Notes: generated by a model not told the origin, from the letters alone. DNA of 64,000 nucleotides from Acidimicrobiales bacterium (GCA_035546775.1 DASZWD010000030.1:124001-188000); one strand, 5' to 3'; shown: positions 33,026 to 43,196, counted from the stretch's first letter. A program made the numbers and translations.

Positions 33026-33812
33026 CCTGGATCACCACCCGGCGCGTGGCCCGCGTCGTCACGTAGCGACCGACGAGGAACAGCACCGCGGCCCACGCCA
33101 CCTGTTGGCCGACGCGGCCGGCGGCGGCGGCCCCCGTGACCTTGCCCATCCACACGTCGGCCGGCGTCTGGATCATCCCGGCGAAGGGCAGCGCCCGCAC
33201 CGTCGGCTCGAGCCAGTGCGGGAAGAACGACAGCGGCGCGGTGTTACCCGACCCGAACATGATGAGCGTGACCGCCAGCTGGGTCGTGCCGCGGATGTCG
33301 AGCAGCCAGAACGACGTCAGGCTGACGAGGTAGCGCACGCCGAAGGAGATGAGCAGCGCGGCGTACATCGACAGCGCGAACAGCGCGGCGACGCCGAAGC
33401 TCGCCGGCCAGCGCACCCCGTAGACGAGCGCGCCGACAGCGACGATCGGCGCGAAGCGACCGACGAGCTGAAACGTGGCCCGGCCGCTGTCGAAGGCGAG
33501 CCACCACGTCTGGAAGTCCGACGGCCGGTAGAAGTCGGTGACGATGTCGCCGGTGCGCACGCGGTTGCTGATCTCTTCGATGCCTGAGAACGCCGAGAGG
33601 AACGCCAGCATCCCCTGCGAGATGAACGTAAAGGTGACGACGTCGCGCACGTCGTAGCCGCCGGCGCCCGGATGCGTTTTCACGACTGCGATGAACACGG
33701 CGGCACGGATCATCCCGAACACCGAATTGGTGAAGATGCCGGCGACGGTGGCGGCGCGGTAGGTCGAGAACCGCCGGAAGCTCCGCCGCGCCACCTCCAC
33801 GTACACCCGCAC
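33018..33812 (-). CDS. ABC-2 type permease (COG4587-like)
   Basis: A 264-residue polytopic membrane protein, first gene of the ABC-2 operon. FRRFSTYRAATVAGIFTNSVFGMI is the family N-terminus and RTGDIVTDFYRPSDFQTWW the coupling region. Together with the second permease and ATPase it forms a complete exporter. It is divergent from the lipoprotein at 33834, with only 21 bp between starts. Confidence 0.85.
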   Translation of the reverse strand: MRVYVEVARRSFRRFSTYRAATVAGIFTNSVFGMIRAAVFIAVVKTHPGAGGYDVRDVVTFTFISQGMLAFLSAFSGIEEISNRVRTGDIVTDFYRPSDFQTWWLAFDSGRATFQLVGRFAPIVAVGALVYGVRWPASFGVAALFALSMYAALLISFGVRYLVSLTSFWLLDIRGTTQLAVTLIMFGSGNTAPLSFFPHWLEPTVRALPFAGMIQTPADVWMGKVTGAAAAGRVGQQVAWAAVLFLVGRYVTTRATRRVVIQGG

Positions 33813-33833
33813 AGGCGTCAGTACCGTAGCGAC

Positions 33834-34256
33834 ATGCGACGACTGGCAGTGGCGGTTTTGTGTGTGCTCGCGCTCGGGGCGTGTGGCAAGAACGACAAGA
33901 AGGACTCGTCAGGTACGGCGACGACGGTGACGACGACCGCGTCGACGACGAGTACGAGCACGACGATTCCGAGCGGCCCGGCCCAGACACCGCAGGGCGC
34001 CGCCGACGGCCTCTACGGCGCGTGGGTGGGCAACAACCAGGACGACGCGTCGCGCTACGCCAAGCCGCAGGCGATCACCAAGCTGTTCGCCCACCCGTAC
34101 TCGTCGGCGACGAAGTACGACCGCCAGCCGTGCACGCCCGTCGGTGGGCAGTTCAACTGCGTGTGGACCTACGAGGGCGGCTCGTTGCAGATGACGGTCG
34201 AGAACTGGCCGGGCGGCGGCTACGTCGTCGACAGCATCATTTACGTGGCGGACTAG
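33834..34256 (+). CDS. small lipoprotein with Thr/Ser stalk
   Basis: A 140-residue lipoprotein: signal [21 protein letters not shown] with lipobox LGAC, a stalk of Thr, Ser and Ala, and a globular part of about 90 residues with two cysteines ([15 protein letters not shown]) likely to form a disulfide. [22 protein letters not shown] is helical. The fold is not recognised. It ends in convergent overlap of 4 bp with sufB. Confidence 0.78.
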   Translation: MRRLAVAVLCVLALGACGKNDKKDSSGTATTVTTTASTTSTSTTIPSGPAQTPQGAADGLYGAWVGNNQDDASRYAKPQAITKLFAHPYSSATKYDRQPCTPVGGQFNCVWTYEGGSLQMTVENWPGGGYVVDSIIYVAD

Positions 34257-35659
34257 CCGATCGAGCCTTCCATCTGGAGTTCGATCAACCGGGACCACTC
34301 CACGGCGTACTCCATCGGCAGCGTCTTGGTGATCGGCTCGATGAAGCCGTTCACGATCATGCCCATCGCCTGCTCTTCGGACAGGCCGCGGCTCATCAGA
34401 TAGAAGAGCTGCTCCGAGCCGATCTTCGACACGGTGGCCTCGTGACCGATCGCAGCGTCGCGCTCGCCCACTTCCATGTACGGATAGGTGTCGGACTGGC
34501 TGTCCTCGTCGAGCAACAGGGCGTCGCAGCGGACGAAGCTCTTGGAGTTCGTCGCGCCCTCGTCGACGTGGACGAGGCCGCGGTACGTGGTGCGTCCACC
34601 GTCCTTCGAGATCGACTTCGAGATGATGGTGGACGTGGTCTCCGGCGCGCAGTGGTACATCTTGGCTCCGGTGTCCTGCCACTGATCGGCGCCCGCATAG
34701 GCCACCGACAGCACCTCACCCGACGCCTTCGGACCCATGAGGTACACCGACGGGTACTTGATCGTGCGCTTCGAGCCGATGTTGCCGTCAATCCATTCGA
34801 CGTGGGCGCCCTCTTCGGCACGGGCTCGCTTCGTCACGAGGTTGTAGACGTTGTTCGACCAGTTCTGGATCGTGGTGTACGTGATGCGCGAGTGCGGCTT
34901 GGCGATGAGTTCGACGACCGCCGAGTGCAGCGAGTCGGTGTCCTTGGCGTACACCGGCGCCGAGCAGCCCTCGATGTAGTGCACCTGCGCGCCTTCGTCG
35001 GCGATGATCAGCGTGCGCTCGAACTGGCCGGCGTTTTCCGAGTTGATCCGGAAGTACGCCTGCAGCGGTAGCTCGCAATTCACACCCGGCGGCACGTAGA
35101 TGAACGAGCCACCCGACCAGACCGCCGAGTTGAGGGCGGCGAACTTGTTGTCGCCCGGTGGGATGACGGTGCCGAAGTACTGCTTGAGCAGTTCCGGATA
35201 CTCCCGCAGCGCCGTGTCCATGTCGCAGAAGATGATCCCCTGCTTCTCGAGGTCTTCGCGGTTGCGGTGGTAAACCACTTCGCTCTCATATTGTGAGGTG
35301 ACGCCGGCGAAGTAGCGCTGCTCGGCTTCGGGAATCCCGAGCTTCTCGTAGGTCTGCCGCATCTGTTCGGGCAGCTCGTCCCAGTCGTCGGTGACCTGCT
35401 CCGTCGGCTTGATGTAGTAGTAGATGTCGTCGAAGTCGATGTTCGGGATGTGGTCGGCGAACCACGCCGCCATCGGCTTCTTGTCAAAGCGCTGGAGCGA
35501 CTTCAGCCGGAACTTGGTCATCCAGTCCGGCTCGCCCTTCCACCACGAGATGTCCTTGACGACGTTCTCGCTCAGGCCCTTGGCCGGCTTGAAGACGTAG
35601 TTCTCCGCGTCGCTCCAGCCCAGCGCGTACTTACTGAGGTTGAGCTCTTCAATCGCCAC
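34253..35659 (-). CDS. sufB: SufB, Fe-S scaffold subunit
   Basis: A 468-residue Suf[53 protein letters not shown] and [22 protein letters not shown] are highly conserved in the family, the last with the conserved Cys near residue 405. It is the scaffold on which the cluster forms with SufC and SufD. The start is GTG at 35659. No other suf gene adjoins it; the partner genes are 13-24 kb away. Upstream is the element shared with sufC1. Confidence 0.95.
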   Translation of the reverse strand: MAIEELNLSKYALGWSDAENYVFKPAKGLSENVVKDISWWKGEPDWMTKFRLKSLQRFDKKPMAAWFADHIPNIDFDDIYYYIKPTEQVTDDWDELPEQMRQTYEKLGIPEAEQRYFAGVTSQYESEVVYHRNREDLEKQGIIFCDMDTALREYPELLKQYFGTVIPPGDNKFAALNSAVWSGGSFIYVPPGVNCELPLQAYFRINSENAGQFERTLIIADEGAQVHYIEGCSAPVYAKDTDSLHSAVVELIAKPHSRITYTTIQNWSNNVYNLVTKRARAEEGAHVEWIDGNIGSKRTIKYPSVYLMGPKASGEVLSVAYAGADQWQDTGAKMYHCAPETTSTIISKSISKDGGRTTYRGLVHVDEGATNSKSFVRCDALLLDEDSQSDTYPYMEVGERDAAIGHEATVSKIGSEQLFYLMSRGLSEEQAMGMIVNGFIEPITKTLPMEYAVEWSRLIELQMEGSIG

Positions 35660-35677
35660 TGCAACGCCTCCGAATTT

Positions 35678-35692
35678 CCACTACCTAGATAG
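35678..35692 (-). promoter_or_regulatory. shared suf element, copy upstream of sufB
   Basis: On the minus strand CTATC-N3-GTAGTGG ends 18 nt before the sufB GTG, as at sufC1. Here it also overlaps the inverted repeat ACTAC-N7-GTAGT, which supports protein binding by a dimer. Confidence 0.6.
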
Positions 35693-35703
35693 TAGTAAAC
35701 CCG

Positions 35704-37494
35704 TCAAGAGGCAGCCGCATGCCCGGACCAGCTGCCGAACAGGGCGGCGTAGGCGCCGCCGCGCACCACGAGATCGGCGTGGGTGCCCATCTCGACGATG
35801 CCGCCGGCGTCGACCACCGCGACCCGGTCGGCCCGCTCGGCGGTCGTGAGGCGGTGGGCGATCAGGATGACCGTCTTGCCCTCCATGAGCTTGGTGAGGG
35901 CCACCTCGACCTCGACCTCGGTACCGGGGTCGAGCGACGACGTGGCCTCGTCGAGCACGAGCACCTCGGTGTCGGCCAACGCGGCGCGCGCCAGCGACAC
36001 GAGCTGGCGTTCGCCGGCGGAGAAGCGGGACCCCTTTTCGCGCACTTCGGTGTGCAGGCCTTCGGCCAGGGTGGCGAAGTGGTCGAGCACGCCGATGCGC
36101 GCCATGGCGGCTTCGACGTCGGCGTCGCTGGCCGAGGGCTTGGCCAGCCGCACGTTGTCCATGATCGTGCCCTGGAACAGGTAGCCCTCCTGGGGCACGA
36201 CGGTGAAGCGTTCCTTCATCGACGCCAGCGTGGCGTCGCGCAAGTCCACACCGCCGTAGCGGACCGCGCCCTCGAGGGGGTCGTACATGCGCGACAGCAG
36301 CTTGGCCAGCGTCGACTTGCCCGCGCCCGTGGGTCCCACGAAGGCCACGCGCTCGCCGGGTTGGATCTGAATGCCGACGTGGTCGAGGACGCGCGGGCCG
36401 TCGGGGCTGTAGGCGAAGGTGAGGTCGACGGCCTCAAGCACGCCCCGCGCCGGCAGGTCGACCGCCGCCTTGCGCTCCTGGATCGGCGACGGCGTGTCGA
36501 GCACGCCGAACAGCTTGTTGAGCGCCGCGCCGGCGGACTGCAGGGTGTTGAACAACTGGCTCAGCTGCTGCACCGGGTCGAACAGGTTCTGGAGGTACAG
36601 CACGAACGACGTGATGGTGCCGATCGTGATCGTCTTGTCGTGCACCAGCACGCCGCCGATGCCCACGACGATGGCGAGGCCGATGTTGCCGGCGAGTTCG
36701 ACCACCGGGAAGTAGATGGCGGAGATCTTCACCGCGTAGGAGTACGCGTCGAGCTGCTCCTGGTTGTGATGGGCGAAGCGCTTCTCGTTGGCCTGCTCGC
36801 GTCCGAACGCCTGGATGACGCGCACGCCCGACACACTCTCCTGGAACGTGGCCAGCGTCTGGCCGATGCGCTCGCGCACGACCAGATACGCCTTGTTCGA
36901 CGCCCGCTGGAACTGGATCGACGCGATAACCACGATCGGCAGCGCCGCCAGGCACAGCAGCGCCAGCTCCCACGACTTGACCAGCAGCACCCCGATCGTC
37001 ACCACGAGCAGCAGCCCGCTCGTGATGAACACGATGATGCCCTGCTGCACGAGCTCCTGAAGCGAGTCGATGTCGCTGGTCATGCGGGCGACGAGCTTGC
37101 CTGTCTGTTGCGTGTCGAAGAAGCCAAGCGACATCTGCATCAGGTGGTCGAAGACGCGCTCGCGCATGTCGCGCAGGAAGCTCTCTCCGATCCGGTTGAT
37201 CAAAAGGATCTGCGTACGCGACAAGAAGAACACCGCGATCGCGTCGACGGCGAAGAACGCGGCGGCGCGATCGAGTCTGCCGACGTTGCGGTGGACCAGC
37301 GCGTCGACGCCCTTGCCGATGATCCACGGCCCGGCGACGGTGGCGAGGGTCCACATGATGAGCACGCCGACGGTCAGTACGACCTGGGCGCGATAGGGCC
37401 GCAGCATCCGCAGCGCCCGCCGCATCAGCTGGCGACCTTCGCCCGCCTTGAGTTTCTCGGCCTCTTCGACGGCGTGACCGCCCCACATACCCAT
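35704..37494 (-). CDS. ABC exporter, heterodimer subunit B
   Basis: A 596-residue type IV ABC exporter: six membrane helices in residues 40-330 and an ATPase domain. Walker A is GPTGAGKST near residue 400, the signature is RFSAGERQLVSLARA (SAGERQ in place of SGGQ), Walker B VLVLDEATSSLD, then AHRLTTAERAD. The ATG shares one base with the stop of the partner gene, so the two subunits are made together. Cargo may be a drug, lipid or peptide. Confidence 0.9.
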   Translation of the reverse strand: MGMWGGHAVEEAEKLKAGEGRQLMRRALRMLRPYRAQVVLTVGVLIMWTLATVAGPWIIGKGVDALVHRNVGRLDRAAAFFAVDAIAVFFLSRTQILLINRIGESFLRDMRERVFDHLMQMSLGFFDTQQTGKLVARMTSDIDSLQELVQQGIIVFITSGLLLVVTIGVLLVKSWELALLCLAALPIVVIASIQFQRASNKAYLVVRERIGQTLATFQESVSGVRVIQAFGREQANEKRFAHHNQEQLDAYSYAVKISAIYFPVVELAGNIGLAIVVGIGGVLVHDKTITIGTITSFVLYLQNLFDPVQQLSQLFNTLQSAGAALNKLFGVLDTPSPIQERKAAVDLPARGVLEAVDLTFAYSPDGPRVLDHVGIQIQPGERVAFVGPTGAGKSTLAKLLSRMYDPLEGAVRYGGVDLRDATLASMKERFTVVPQEGYLFQGTIMDNVRLAKPSASDADVEAAMARIGVLDHFATLAEGLHTEVREKGSRFSAGERQLVSLARAALADTEVLVLDEATSSLDPGTEVEVEVALTKLMEGKTVILIAHRLTTAERADRVAVVDAGGIVEMGTHADLVVRGGAYAALFGSWSGHAAAS

Positions 37495-39260
37495 CAGGCC
37501 GCCACCTCCTCGGCCTGCGCCAGGACTTGTCGATAGCGCTCGCTGGTCGCCAGCAGTTCGGTGTGAGTGCCCTCGGCGATGATGCGGCCGTCGTCGAGGA
37601 GCACCACGCGGTCGGCCAGCGCGATGGTCGCCGGTCGGTGGGCAATCACGATGGTGGTGCGACCGGCCATCACCGTCTTCAGCGCGTCGCGGATCTCGTG
37701 TTCCTTCGTCGGGTCGACCGAGCTGGTGGCGTCGTCGAGAATCAGCACGCGTGGATCGGCGAGGATCGCGCGAGCCAGGGCGATGCGCTGGCGCTGGCCG
37801 CCCGACAGCGAGAAGCCGCGCTCGCCGATCTCGGTGGCGTACCCGTCGGGCAGTTCGGTGATGAAGTCGTGCGCGCCGGCGAGGGCGGCCGCCGCTTCGA
37901 TTCGCTCCTGGGTGGCGTCGGGATCGGCGAAGGCGATGTTGGCGGCCACGGAGTCGCCGAACAGGAAGGTGTCCTCGAACACGATGCCGATCGACGTGCG
38001 GAGTTGGCTCAGCTTCACGGTGCGCACATCGGCACCGTCGATGGTGATCGACCCACCTGTCACTTCGTAGAAACGCGGCAGGAGACGGGCGACCGTCGTC
38101 TTGCCGCAGCCCGTCGGCCCCACGATGGCCACCGCCTCACCGGCGTGGATTGTGAGGCTGAGGTCGGCGAGGACGGGCTTCTCGGCTTCGGGCGAGTAGC
38201 CGAAGCTCACGTGCTCGAAGCGGATCTCGCCGTGGCCCGGCGGCATCGGCGTTGCGTTCGGGGCGTCGACGATGAGCGCCTCGGTGACCAGGATCTCTTC
38301 GACCCGCTGCGACGCCGCCACGGCGCGCTGACCCTGCGCCACCAGCTGGCCCGTCATGCGCAGCGGGAAGATCAGCATGTTCACGTACAGGAGGAACTTG
38401 ACCAGGTTGCCCAGCGACAGCGAGTGGTTCAGCACGTCGTGGCCACCGAGCAGCACGATGGCGAAGATGCCGACCTGCGGGATGAAATCGAGCAGCGGCA
38501 TGAAACCGGCGCGGACTTGACCGGCGTAGAGCGCCCGGTCGAGCACACGCTCGGCTGTGGCCTTCATGCGCCGCGATTGCAGCGCCTCGGCGCCGAACCC
38601 CTTGACGACGCGAATCCCGGTAACCGCCTCTTCGACGGACGTGGCGACACCGGCAAGTTCTTGCTGCAACTCCATCGACACCGGGTGGATGCGCTTGGAG
38701 AACCGGTTCGCCATCACGTTGAGCAGCGGCAGCGCCGCAAGCGCCACGACCGCCAGTTTCAGGTTGGTGATGAGCAGCAGAATGGCGACGAGCAGGATCT
38801 GCAGGGAATTCGAGATTGTGATCGGGATCATCACCACGAAGCTCTGGATCTGCTGGAGGTCGGTGGCGGCGCGCGACATCAGCTGCCCGGTCTGGGCCCG
38901 GTCGTGATAGGCGAAATGCAGCCGTTGGAGGTGGGCGAACAGGCGCAGCCGCAGGTCCGTCTCGGCGCGGTAGGCCACGCCGAACGCCGCGAATCGCCGC
39001 AGCCCCGTGCACACGGCCGACACCATGGCGACGACCACGATGATCACCGACCACTTGCGCAGCGCGCCCGGCTCGTTGGCGACGATGCCCTGGTCGATGC
39101 CTTTCTGCGCCAGCGTGGGCAGAGCAACCTTCGCCAGCGTCCACACGATGCCGGCGCTGACCCCTATCGATACCGCCAGCTTCTGCTTCCCAATGGTCCG
39201 CCGCAGTAGACGCCAACCGTCAGACCGCGCGACCCCCCCAACCGATTGTGATTGCGACAT
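37494..39260 (-). CDS. ABC exporter, heterodimer subunit A
   Basis: A 588-residue ABC exporter half. Six membrane helices span residues 30-310; Walker A GPTGCGKTT is near residue 385, the signature GFSLSGGQRQRIALARA and Walker B VLILDDATSSVDP are intact except for Asp in place of the catalytic Glu after the Walker B aspartate, which marks the degenerate site usual in heterodimeric exporters. It is first in the two-gene operon, divergent from the fusion ORF at 39323. Confidence 0.9.
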   Translation of the reverse strand: MSQSQSVGGVARSDGWRLLRRTIGKQKLAVSIGVSAGIVWTLAKVALPTLAQKGIDQGIVANEPGALRKWSVIIVVVAMVSAVCTGLRRFAAFGVAYRAETDLRLRLFAHLQRLHFAYHDRAQTGQLMSRAATDLQQIQSFVVMIPITISNSLQILLVAILLLITNLKLAVVALAALPLLNVMANRFSKRIHPVSMELQQELAGVATSVEEAVTGIRVVKGFGAEALQSRRMKATAERVLDRALYAGQVRAGFMPLLDFIPQVGIFAIVLLGGHDVLNHSLSLGNLVKFLLYVNMLIFPLRMTGQLVAQGQRAVAASQRVEEILVTEALIVDAPNATPMPPGHGEIRFEHVSFGYSPEAEKPVLADLSLTIHAGEAVAIVGPTGCGKTTVARLLPRFYEVTGGSITIDGADVRTVKLSQLRTSIGIVFEDTFLFGDSVAANIAFADPDATQERIEAAAALAGAHDFITELPDGYATEIGERGFSLSGGQRQRIALARAILADPRVLILDDATSSVDPTKEHEIRDALKTVMAGRTTIVIAHRPATIALADRVVLLDDGRIIAEGTHTELLATSERYRQVLAQAEEVAA

Positions 39261-39322
39261 CGCGGCCGATCCTACCGGGACCGCTTTTCAGCGGCCGATT
39301 GATTAGCGGTAGAAACGCGGGC

Positions 39323-42300
39323 ATGCGGCGACGAGTCGGTGCGTTGGTCGCCATTGTCGCCCTCGTAGTCGCGTCAGCCGGCGTGTTCTCGACCGCCGCG
39401 GCCGCCGCCACGGTCCGCATCACGAAGCAAACCCCGACGAGTGGGCCGGTCGGCACCAAGATCCACGTCGAGGGGACGGGATGTGCCGCTGGCGGCAGCT
39501 TCGAGGTCACGAACGGGTCGGGGGAACAATTCGCGTTCTCGTCCGCACCGACAGGCTCGTTCAGCTTCGATTACGCGGTGCCGCCCGCCGAAGCGGGCGA
39601 CCAGTCCCCCGACTCGGTGTACGAGACCGATCTGACGTGCAACGACACGAACCGCACGATTCCGGGCTCGACGTTCGAGATCACCGGGCCGGTGTTCACG
39701 TTGGTGCCGGCGTCGGCGCCGGTCGGCGCGACCGTGCACGTGGTCGGGCGCGGGTGCGTGCAGGACGGGTTTGGCGCCGACGATGGGCAGCTGTTGGTCG
39801 ACGGCAAGCCGGTGCGCACCTTCAAGGCCGACGGGAACTACGCATTCGACTTCACGTTCCCGGTGCCCGAAGGGCTGACCGTCGACCGCCAGTACGTCGT
39901 GCAGGTGAACTGCCTCATCCAGCGACTCGAGTCCGCGGCGGGCGAAGGCGGGCAACGGTACGTGTCGCCGGCCTTGCTCCTGGTGACGGCGGCAACGCCC
40001 GCGACGACGGTCACGAGCGCGCCACCGACTTCGGTGCGTCATGGCGAGAAGGCGGACACCGGCGCCCGCGCGGCGGCTAGGGTCGCGCTCGGTGTCGTCG
40101 CGGTCGTGGCGCTGGTGTTCGCGCTGGTGCTGCTGTTGTCGCCGACGGCACGCCGGCGACGCCGCCGTCGCCGCGACGCAGCGCGGGCTGCCTCCCCCGC
40201 CCCGGTTGTTGCACTGCCACTTCAGGTACCTAATCGAACAGTGGAGGAATCTGCACTGTTCGAACAGCTAGCTGATCTAACAGTGGAAGAACCCACCGAC
40301 GAGGACGCAATCGCGATGGAGGCCGCCCGGCTCGAAGCGGTGGCGGCAGAAGCGGCGCGACTCGAGCGGTTGCGGCTCGCCTCCGAAGAGGCCGAACGAA
40401 TCGCGGCGGAGGAAGCGGCTGAATGGCTCGCGGCCGAGGAGGAAGCGCGAGCCGCCGCCGAAGAAGCAGAAGCCGCACGCCTCGCCGCCGAAGAAGCAGA
40501 AGCCACACGCCTCGCCGCCGAAGAAGCAGAAGCCACAGCAGCAGCAGCAGCCGCGGCGGCGGCCGCGGCCGCGGCCGCTTATCCGCGCCGCACCGCGCCG
40601 TTGCGGGCGCGGCGCGTGGCGCCGGTGCGCCTTAAGAATGGGGACGTGTCCTATCCCGAGCCGCCCTACGCCGAACAACGCCCGCACGAGTTGACCGCGT
40701 TCGGCGACGTCCGCGTCGACCCGTACTACTGGCTACGCGAGCGCGACAACCCCGAAGTCATTGCCTACCTCGAAGCGGAGAACGCCTACACCGACACCGT
40801 CCTCGCACCGCTGGCTGACCTGCGCCAAGAGTTGTTCGACACGATCAAGGCACGCACGAAGGAAGACGACACGTCACCGCCGGTGCCGTTGCGCGACTGG
40901 GAGTACTACGTGCGCACCGCGCAGGGCGCGCAGTACCCGGACTCGTGCCGGCGTCCTCGGGGCAGCGGAGACGACGGCGAAGAGACGGTCATCCTCGACC
41001 GCAACACCATGGCCGAGGGTCACGACTATTTGTCCTGCGTCGGCCCGCGCGTGTCGCCGAGCGATCGCTACTGCCTCTACGCCACCGACTTCGACGGTTC
41101 GGAGAAGTACACGATGCGGGTGCGCGACCTCACCACGCTGCGCGACCTGCCCGACGAGATCCCCGACACCGCCGGCGACTCGTGCTGGGTGACCGACGAC
41201 GTCTTCCTCTACGTGATGCTCGACGACGCCCACCGCCCGTACCAGGTACGCCGTCACGTGCTCGGCGACGACCCGGCAGACGACCCGATCGTCTACCAAG
41301 ATGACGACGAGCGCTTCTTCGTGCACGTCGAACGCGACCTTGCCGGCCGCTTCGTGTTCGTGCGCTCGGGCAGCAAGATCTCGAACGAGGACCACTTCCT
41401 GCGCATCGACGATCCGCTCGGCCCGCTCACGGTCGTCGAACCGCGCGTCGACGGTCTCGAATACGAGACGTGCGACGACGGCGAGCGCTTCCTCATCCTC
41501 ACCAACGCTGATGGCGCGCGCGACTTCAAGGTCGTCGCTGCCGGCGTCGACAATCCCGGCCGCGCCCACTGGATCGACGTGCTCGCGCATCGCGAAGGCA
41601 CCCGCGTCACGGAGGTCGCAGCCTTCAAGACCTTCGTTGCCGTCGGCGAGCGGGCCAATGCCCTCACGACCATCCGCATCATCGACAAGGCGACGAGCGC
41701 GCAGCACGTCATGCATCACGCCGAGGCGGTCTACGCCGCCGAGATCGACGCCAACGCCGAGTTCGACACGACGAAGCTGCGTTTCACTTTCACGTCGCTC
41801 AACACGCCGATGACCTGGATCGACTACGACGTCGCCACGCGCCAGCCGACCGTCGTCAAGCAGACCGAGGTGCTCGACGACTTCTCGGCGTCGAACTACC
41901 GCACGGCGCGCGAGTGGGCGACGACCGAAGACGGCACCCGCATCCCGATATCCATCCTCTGCCCCCGCGACTTCGAACCCGACGGCACCACCCCGTGCCT
42001 GCTCTACGGCTACGGCTCCTACGAGATCTCGATCGACCCCTACTTCTCAATCCCGCGCCTCAACCTCGTCGACCGCGGCATCGTCTACGCCATCGCCCAC
42101 GTTCGGGGCGGCGGTGAGATGGGCCGCAACTGGTACGAGAACGGCAAGATGCTGCACAAGCGCAACACGTTCACCGACTTCATCGCCTGCGCTCGCCACC
42201 TCGTCGAGACCGGCTGGTGCGCGCCGGGCGAGCTGGTCGCCCGCGGCGGATCGGCCGGCGGTCTCCTCATGGGCGCCGTAGCGAACATGGCGCCCGAGTT

Positions 42301-42733
42301 GTTCAACACCGTCGTGGCCGAGGTGCCCTTCGTCGACGTAGTCACGACCATGTCCGACGAGACGATCCCCCTCACCGTGACCGAGTGGGAAGAGTGGGGC
42401 AACCCGCGCGACAACGCCGACGACTACCAGTACATGAAGTCGTATTCGCCCTACGACAACGTCGCCGAGACCAACTACCCGGCGCTGTACGTCGAGGCCG
42501 GACTCAACGATCCTCGAGTGCAGTACTGGGAGCCGGCGAAGTGGGTGGCGAAGCTACGCACGACCAAGACCGACGACCGGCCGCTCGTGCTCAAGACCGA
42601 AATGGGCGCCGGGCATGCCGGGCCTTCGGGTCGCTACAGCATGTGGGAGGACGAGGCCCGCGTGCAGGCGTTCATCCTCGCTCAGCTAGGGATGGATGTC
42701 CCTCGTCCTTCGCCGACACGATCGGCGGGCTGA
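39323..42733 (+). CDS. membrane/coiled-coil protein fused to oligopeptidase B-like S9 peptidase
   Basis: One open frame of 1136 residues. Residues 1-30 are a signal peptide; about 35-240 two Ig-like repeats (TPTSGPVGTKIHVEGTGC, PASAPVGATVHVVGRGC); 255-285 a membrane helix followed by an Arg cluster; 320-425 a Glu/Ala coiled coil with 10-residue repeats EEAEAARLAA and a poly-Ala run. From residue 442 (GTG 40646) there is a complete 695-residue oligopeptidase B: ARGGSAGGLLMG (Ser), EAGLNDPRV (Asp), GAGHAGPSGR (His). As read, the peptidase would be tethered inside the membrane. It could also be two genes joined by an indel in the repetitive stretch, or the peptidase may also start internally. 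Confidence 0.7.
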   Translation: MRRRVGALVAIVALVVASAGVFSTAAAAATVRITKQTPTSGPVGTKIHVEGTGCAAGGSFEVTNGSGEQFAFSSAPTGSFSFDYAVPPAEAGDQSPDSVYETDLTCNDTNRTIPGSTFEITGPVFTLVPASAPVGATVHVVGRGCVQDGFGADDGQLLVDGKPVRTFKADGNYAFDFTFPVPEGLTVDRQYVVQVNCLIQRLESAAGEGGQRYVSPALLLVTAATPATTVTSAPPTSVRHGEKADTGARAAARVALGVVAVVALVFALVLLLSPTARRRRRRRRDAARAASPAPVVALPLQVPNRTVEESALFEQLADLTVEEPTDEDAIAMEAARLEAVAAEAARLERLRLASEEAERIAAEEAAEWLAAEEEARAAAEEAEAARLAAEEAEATRLAAEEAEATAAAAAAAAAAAAAAYPRRTAPLRARRVAPVRLKNGDVSYPEPPYAEQRPHELTAFGDVRVDPYYWLRERDNPEVIAYLEAENAYTDTVLAPLADLRQELFDTIKARTKEDDTSPPVPLRDWEYYVRTAQGAQYPDSCRRPRGSGDDGEETVILDRNTMAEGHDYLSCVGPRVSPSDRYCLYATDFDGSEKYTMRVRDLTTLRDLPDEIPDTAGDSCWVTDDVFLYVMLDDAHRPYQVRRHVLGDDPADDPIVYQDDDERFFVHVERDLAGRFVFVRSGSKISNEDHFLRIDDPLGPLTVVEPRVDGLEYETCDDGERFLILTNADGARDFKVVAAGVDNPGRAHWIDVLAHREGTRVTEVAAFKTFVAVGERANALTTIRIIDKATSAQHVMHHAEAVYAAEIDANAEFDTTKLRFTFTSLNTPMTWIDYDVATRQPTVVKQTEVLDDFSASNYRTAREWATTEDGTRIPISILCPRDFEPDGTTPCLLYGYGSYEISIDPYFSIPRLNLVDRGIVYAIAHVRGGGEMGRNWYENGKMLHKRNTFTDFIACARHLVETGWCAPGELVARGGSAGGLLMGAVANMAPELFNTVVAEVPFVDVVTTMSDETIPLTVTEWEEWGNPRDNADDYQYMKSYSPYDNVAETNYPALYVEAGLNDPRVQYWEPAKWVAKLRTTKTDDRPLVLKTEMGAGHAGPSGRYSMWEDEARVQAFILAQLGMDVPRPSPTRSAG
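40459..40560 (+). repeat. 30-bp in-frame repeats and poly-Ala tract
   Basis: Two and a half copies of a 30-bp unit encode EEAEAxRLAA and run into GCAGCAGCAGCAG and GCGGCCGCGGCC stretches. The region is prone to length change and to sequencing slippage. Confidence 0.8.
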
Positions 42734-43196
42734 CGGGCCACGGGATCGCCAGTTCGGGGTCGCGGTAGGAGATCAACGTGTACTGCGCGTCGGGCGACCA
42801 GTGCTGGTTGACGAGGTAGCCGTACACGCAGTCGTCGGTCAGCGTCTGATACGAGTTGCCGAGTCCGCGCGACACGAAGATCGCGTTCTCGGGCGTCAGC
42901 GTGAACTGCTCGTACTGCTTGTAGGTCGGCGAGTCGTCGCGCAGGTCGACGATGGCGGCATACGCCTCGCCGGCGATGACGTGGATGTACTTGTCCCACG
43001 GCTCGGCGTGGATGCCCCGCAGCGTTCCGCGCGACACGTTGGTGGAGATGTTCCACTGCACGACACCGAGGTCGGGCAGACCGAGGGCGAGCAGCTTCTC
43101 GCGCTGGTACGCCTCGCGAAACGAACCGCGGTCGTCGCGGTTGATGTCAAGCGAGATCTCGAAGAGCCCGGCGATCGACGTCTCGCGGACCTTCAT
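42672..43196 (-). CDS. dTDP-4-dehydrorhamnose 3,5-epimerase-like cupin
   Basis: A 174-residue RmlC-family protein: RDDRGSFREAYQREKL, VVQWNISTNVSRGTLRGIHAEPWDKYIHV with the catalytic His near residue 64, and FVSRGLGNSYQTLTDDCVYGYLVNQHW. It would epimerise a nucleotide-linked keto-sugar; the family also contains dTDP-sugar isomerases. No other deoxysugar gene is nearby. Its ATG overlaps the stop of the flavin reductase, and its end overlaps the opposite-strand peptidase by 62 bp. Confidence 0.85.
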   Translation of the reverse strand: MKVRETSIAGLFEISLDINRDDRGSFREAYQREKLLALGLPDLGVVQWNISTNVSRGTLRGIHAEPWDKYIHVIAGEAYAAIVDLRDDSPTYKQYEQFTLTPENAIFVSRGLGNSYQTLTDDCVYGYLVNQHWSPDAQYTLISYRDPELAIPWPVSPPIVSAKDEGHPSLAERG

